Shown here: positions 6,601-7,677 of the stretch, in pieces
Numbering within the stretch: position 1 is the stretch's first letter
How the letters are laid out: the number at the start of each line of letters is the position of its first letter
Assembly: GCA_003445735.1 (NCBI GenBank)
Contig: DMCR01000136.1
Coordinates: 2,365-10,041 of the forward strand
DNA: 7,677 bases
Source of the DNA: Cryomorphaceae bacterium
GTDB lineage: Bacteria > Bacteroidota > Bacteroidia > Flavobacteriales > Schleiferiaceae
Reading direction: 5' to 3'
The notes under the pieces: generated by a model
Databases searched by the model: none
The model's input: the letters and a program-made list of their open reading frames with translations, nothing else
Told to the model about the DNA's origin: nothing
Translations under genes and position numbers: made by a program

Positions 6601-7048
6601 GGATACGGGCTAATACTTCTTTAAATACACCAGCGCCTCCAGCAGTCTTGAGCTGCACGTCACAGATGTTCACTAACTCCTTTGCGGCATCGTTCACGGC
6701 ATATAAATGACCACATTCCGAGCGCACGACACAATCGTTCGTATCGTCCCCCACGAAAAGGGTTTCCTCCACTTCGACACCATATTGGGCACGAATACCA
6801 GCAACGGCTTGAGCCTTATCGATGATGTTCATTTGGCAAAAATCTAGCCCCAATTCTTCCGCACGTCTTGCCAAAGCTGCCGAACCACGCCCGCTCACAA
6901 TCCCAAATTTGATGCCTTTCGCCATGAGTGCTTTGATCGCGGTACCGTCTTTCACATTGAAGACTTTGAGCACCTCGCCTTCGGCCCCGTAATAGAGCTT
7001 CCCGTCGGTGAGCACACCGTCACAATCACTAACAATCAGGCGGATCAT
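6590..7048 (-). CDS. kdsC: 3-deoxy-D-manno-octulosonate 8-phosphate phosphatase
   Basis: KdsC is a small HAD-superfamily phosphatase (capless, acts as a tetramer) that hydrolyses KDO-8-phosphate to KDO and phosphate. The 152-residue protein opens with the nucleophile motif SDCDGVLTDG (Asp8, Asp10), followed by the substrate-loop FNVKDG (30-35), motif II VSGR (Ser52), Lys78 of motif III and the metal-binding motif VGDDTND (99-105). The C-terminal glycine tail, which in the family reaches a neighbouring active site, is GGAGVFKEV where GGRGAVREV is common, a mild variation. It lacks the longer C-terminal extension of the E. coli protein. The start ATG overlaps the kdsA stop as ATGA (four bases), and the stop lies inside kdsD, so it is the second gene of the KDO cassette. 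Confidence 0.95.
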   Translation of the reverse strand: MIRLIVSDCDGVLTDGKLYYGAEGEVLKVFNVKDGTAIKALMAKGIKFGIVSGRGSAALARRAEELGLDFCQMNIIDKAQAVAGIRAQYGVEVEETLFVGDDTNDCVVRSECGHLYAVNDAAKELVNICDVQLKTAGGAGVFKEVLARIHGH

Positions 7049-7677
7049 AAAAGGTCTTTTACGAGGTTTTCTAAATCCGCGAGTTTCAACATATTGGGAC
7101 CGTCCGACAACCCCTGATCGGGGTTTGGATGCGTTTCAATGAAAAAGGCGTTCGCCCCCCAAAGTTTAGCCGTTTTAGCGAAATAAGGTACATACGCCCT
7201 ATTCCCCCCTGTCGTACCATCATTGCTTTGGGTTTCTTGCGCGGAGTGCGTACAGTCCATGACCACATGATCTGTTAAGGCGGCAAGTTTCTGGATATTT
7301 CTAAAATCTACGACCAATTCGCTTGGACCAAACAAGGTACCACGCTCGGTCAACCACACCTGGTCATTTCCCGTGGACTTCACCTTATCCACAGCGAACT
7401 GCATCTTCTCGGCGTTCAGGAACTGGGCTTTTTTGATATTCACGATTTTCCCAGTTTTCCCCGCTTCAATCAACATATCCGTTTGACGACACAAGAACGC
7501 AGGAATCTGAATAATATCCACGCGATACCCGTATCCAGCAATCTGTTCGGGGGTATGAAAATCTGTAGTGATGGGTAGACCAAATTCTTCTCGAATGGCC
7601 TCCAACATGGTAATACCCTCTTCAATACCGGGACCGCGAAAGCTGCTTAAGGACGTGCGATTGGCTTTATCAAAGCT
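7045..7677 (-). CDS. kdsA: 3-deoxy-8-phosphooctulonate synthase (KDO-8-P synthase), 5'-truncated by window edge
   Basis: KdsA condenses phosphoenolpyruvate with arabinose-5-phosphate to KDO-8-phosphate. The frame is open to the right edge, giving 210 visible residues beginning with SFDKANRTSLSSFRGPG, which aligns at Ser57 of E. coli KdsA, so about 56 residues are missing. The ATG at 7608 is an internal methionine. Recognisable blocks are ITTDFHTPEQ, IIQIPAFLCRQTD, VNIKKAQFL, LTERGTLFGP, MDCTHSAQ, the GG-R-A-Y loop and FIETHPNPDQ. The usual CDGP motif is SDGP here. The His of CTHS, the Glu of FIET and the Asp of SDG are the residues that bind metal in metal-dependent members, but the deciding N-terminal Cys or Asn is off the window, so the class cannot be fixed. 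It is the first visible gene of the cassette, and its stop overlaps the kdsC start by four bases. Confidence 0.97.
   Translation of the reverse strand, partial: SFDKANRTSLSSFRGPGIEEGITMLEAIREEFGLPITTDFHTPEQIAGYGYRVDIIQIPAFLCRQTDMLIEAGKTGKIVNIKKAQFLNAEKMQFAVDKVKSTGNDQVWLTERGTLFGPSELVVDFRNIQKLAALTDHVVMDCTHSAQETQSNDGTTGGNRAYVPYFAKTAKLWGANAFFIETHPNPDQGLSDGPNMLKLADLENLVKDLL

Overview
The window looks like a chromosomal segment from a member of the Bacteroidota, probably Flavobacteriia-like. This rests on promoter elements of the Bacteroidota type (TTG / TAnnTTTG), leaders with little or no Shine-Dalgarno signal, and a MenB of the aspartate-containing type resembling flavobacterial sequences. The window is densely packed, with no gene-free stretch longer than 157 bases, and I see no tRNA, rRNA, IS element or CRISPR array.

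Layout. On the plus strand, the 3' seven-eighths of uvrB (nucleotide excision repair) enters from the left edge. It is followed almost without a gap by a four-helix membrane protein with a DUF3784-like N-terminus and a PH-like C-terminal domain. That gene runs tail-to-tail, with a 16-base overlap, into a minus-strand block occupying the rest of the window. Reading the minus strand in transcription order from the right edge: kdsA (5' end off the window), kdsC, kdsD/kpsF and a kdsB-like gene form a tightly overlapping cassette covering the steps from arabinose-5-phosphate to CMP-KDO. A 157-base spacer carrying a promoter-like element leads to menB (menaquinone synthesis), whose stop codon overlaps the start of a nitroreductase-family flavoprotein gene (TAATG). 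Last comes a PAPS-type sulfotransferase gene with its own good promoter match.

How the genes work together. KdsD makes arabinose-5-P from ribulose-5-P, KdsA condenses it with PEP to KDO-8-P, KdsC removes the phosphate and the KdsB-like enzyme would activate the sugar as a CMP derivative for lipopolysaccharide or capsule. menB and the nitroreductase gene are translationally linked, but the biochemical link is not known. The sulfotransferase could modify a surface glycan, though its substrate cannot be read from the sequence.

Nothing here is clearly a new system. The points most worth a second look are the kdsB-like gene, which departs from the family at several normally conserved positions; the apparent loss of one A at the start of the membrane-protein gene; the near-leaderless sulfotransferase promoter; and the coupled menB-nitroreductase pair.
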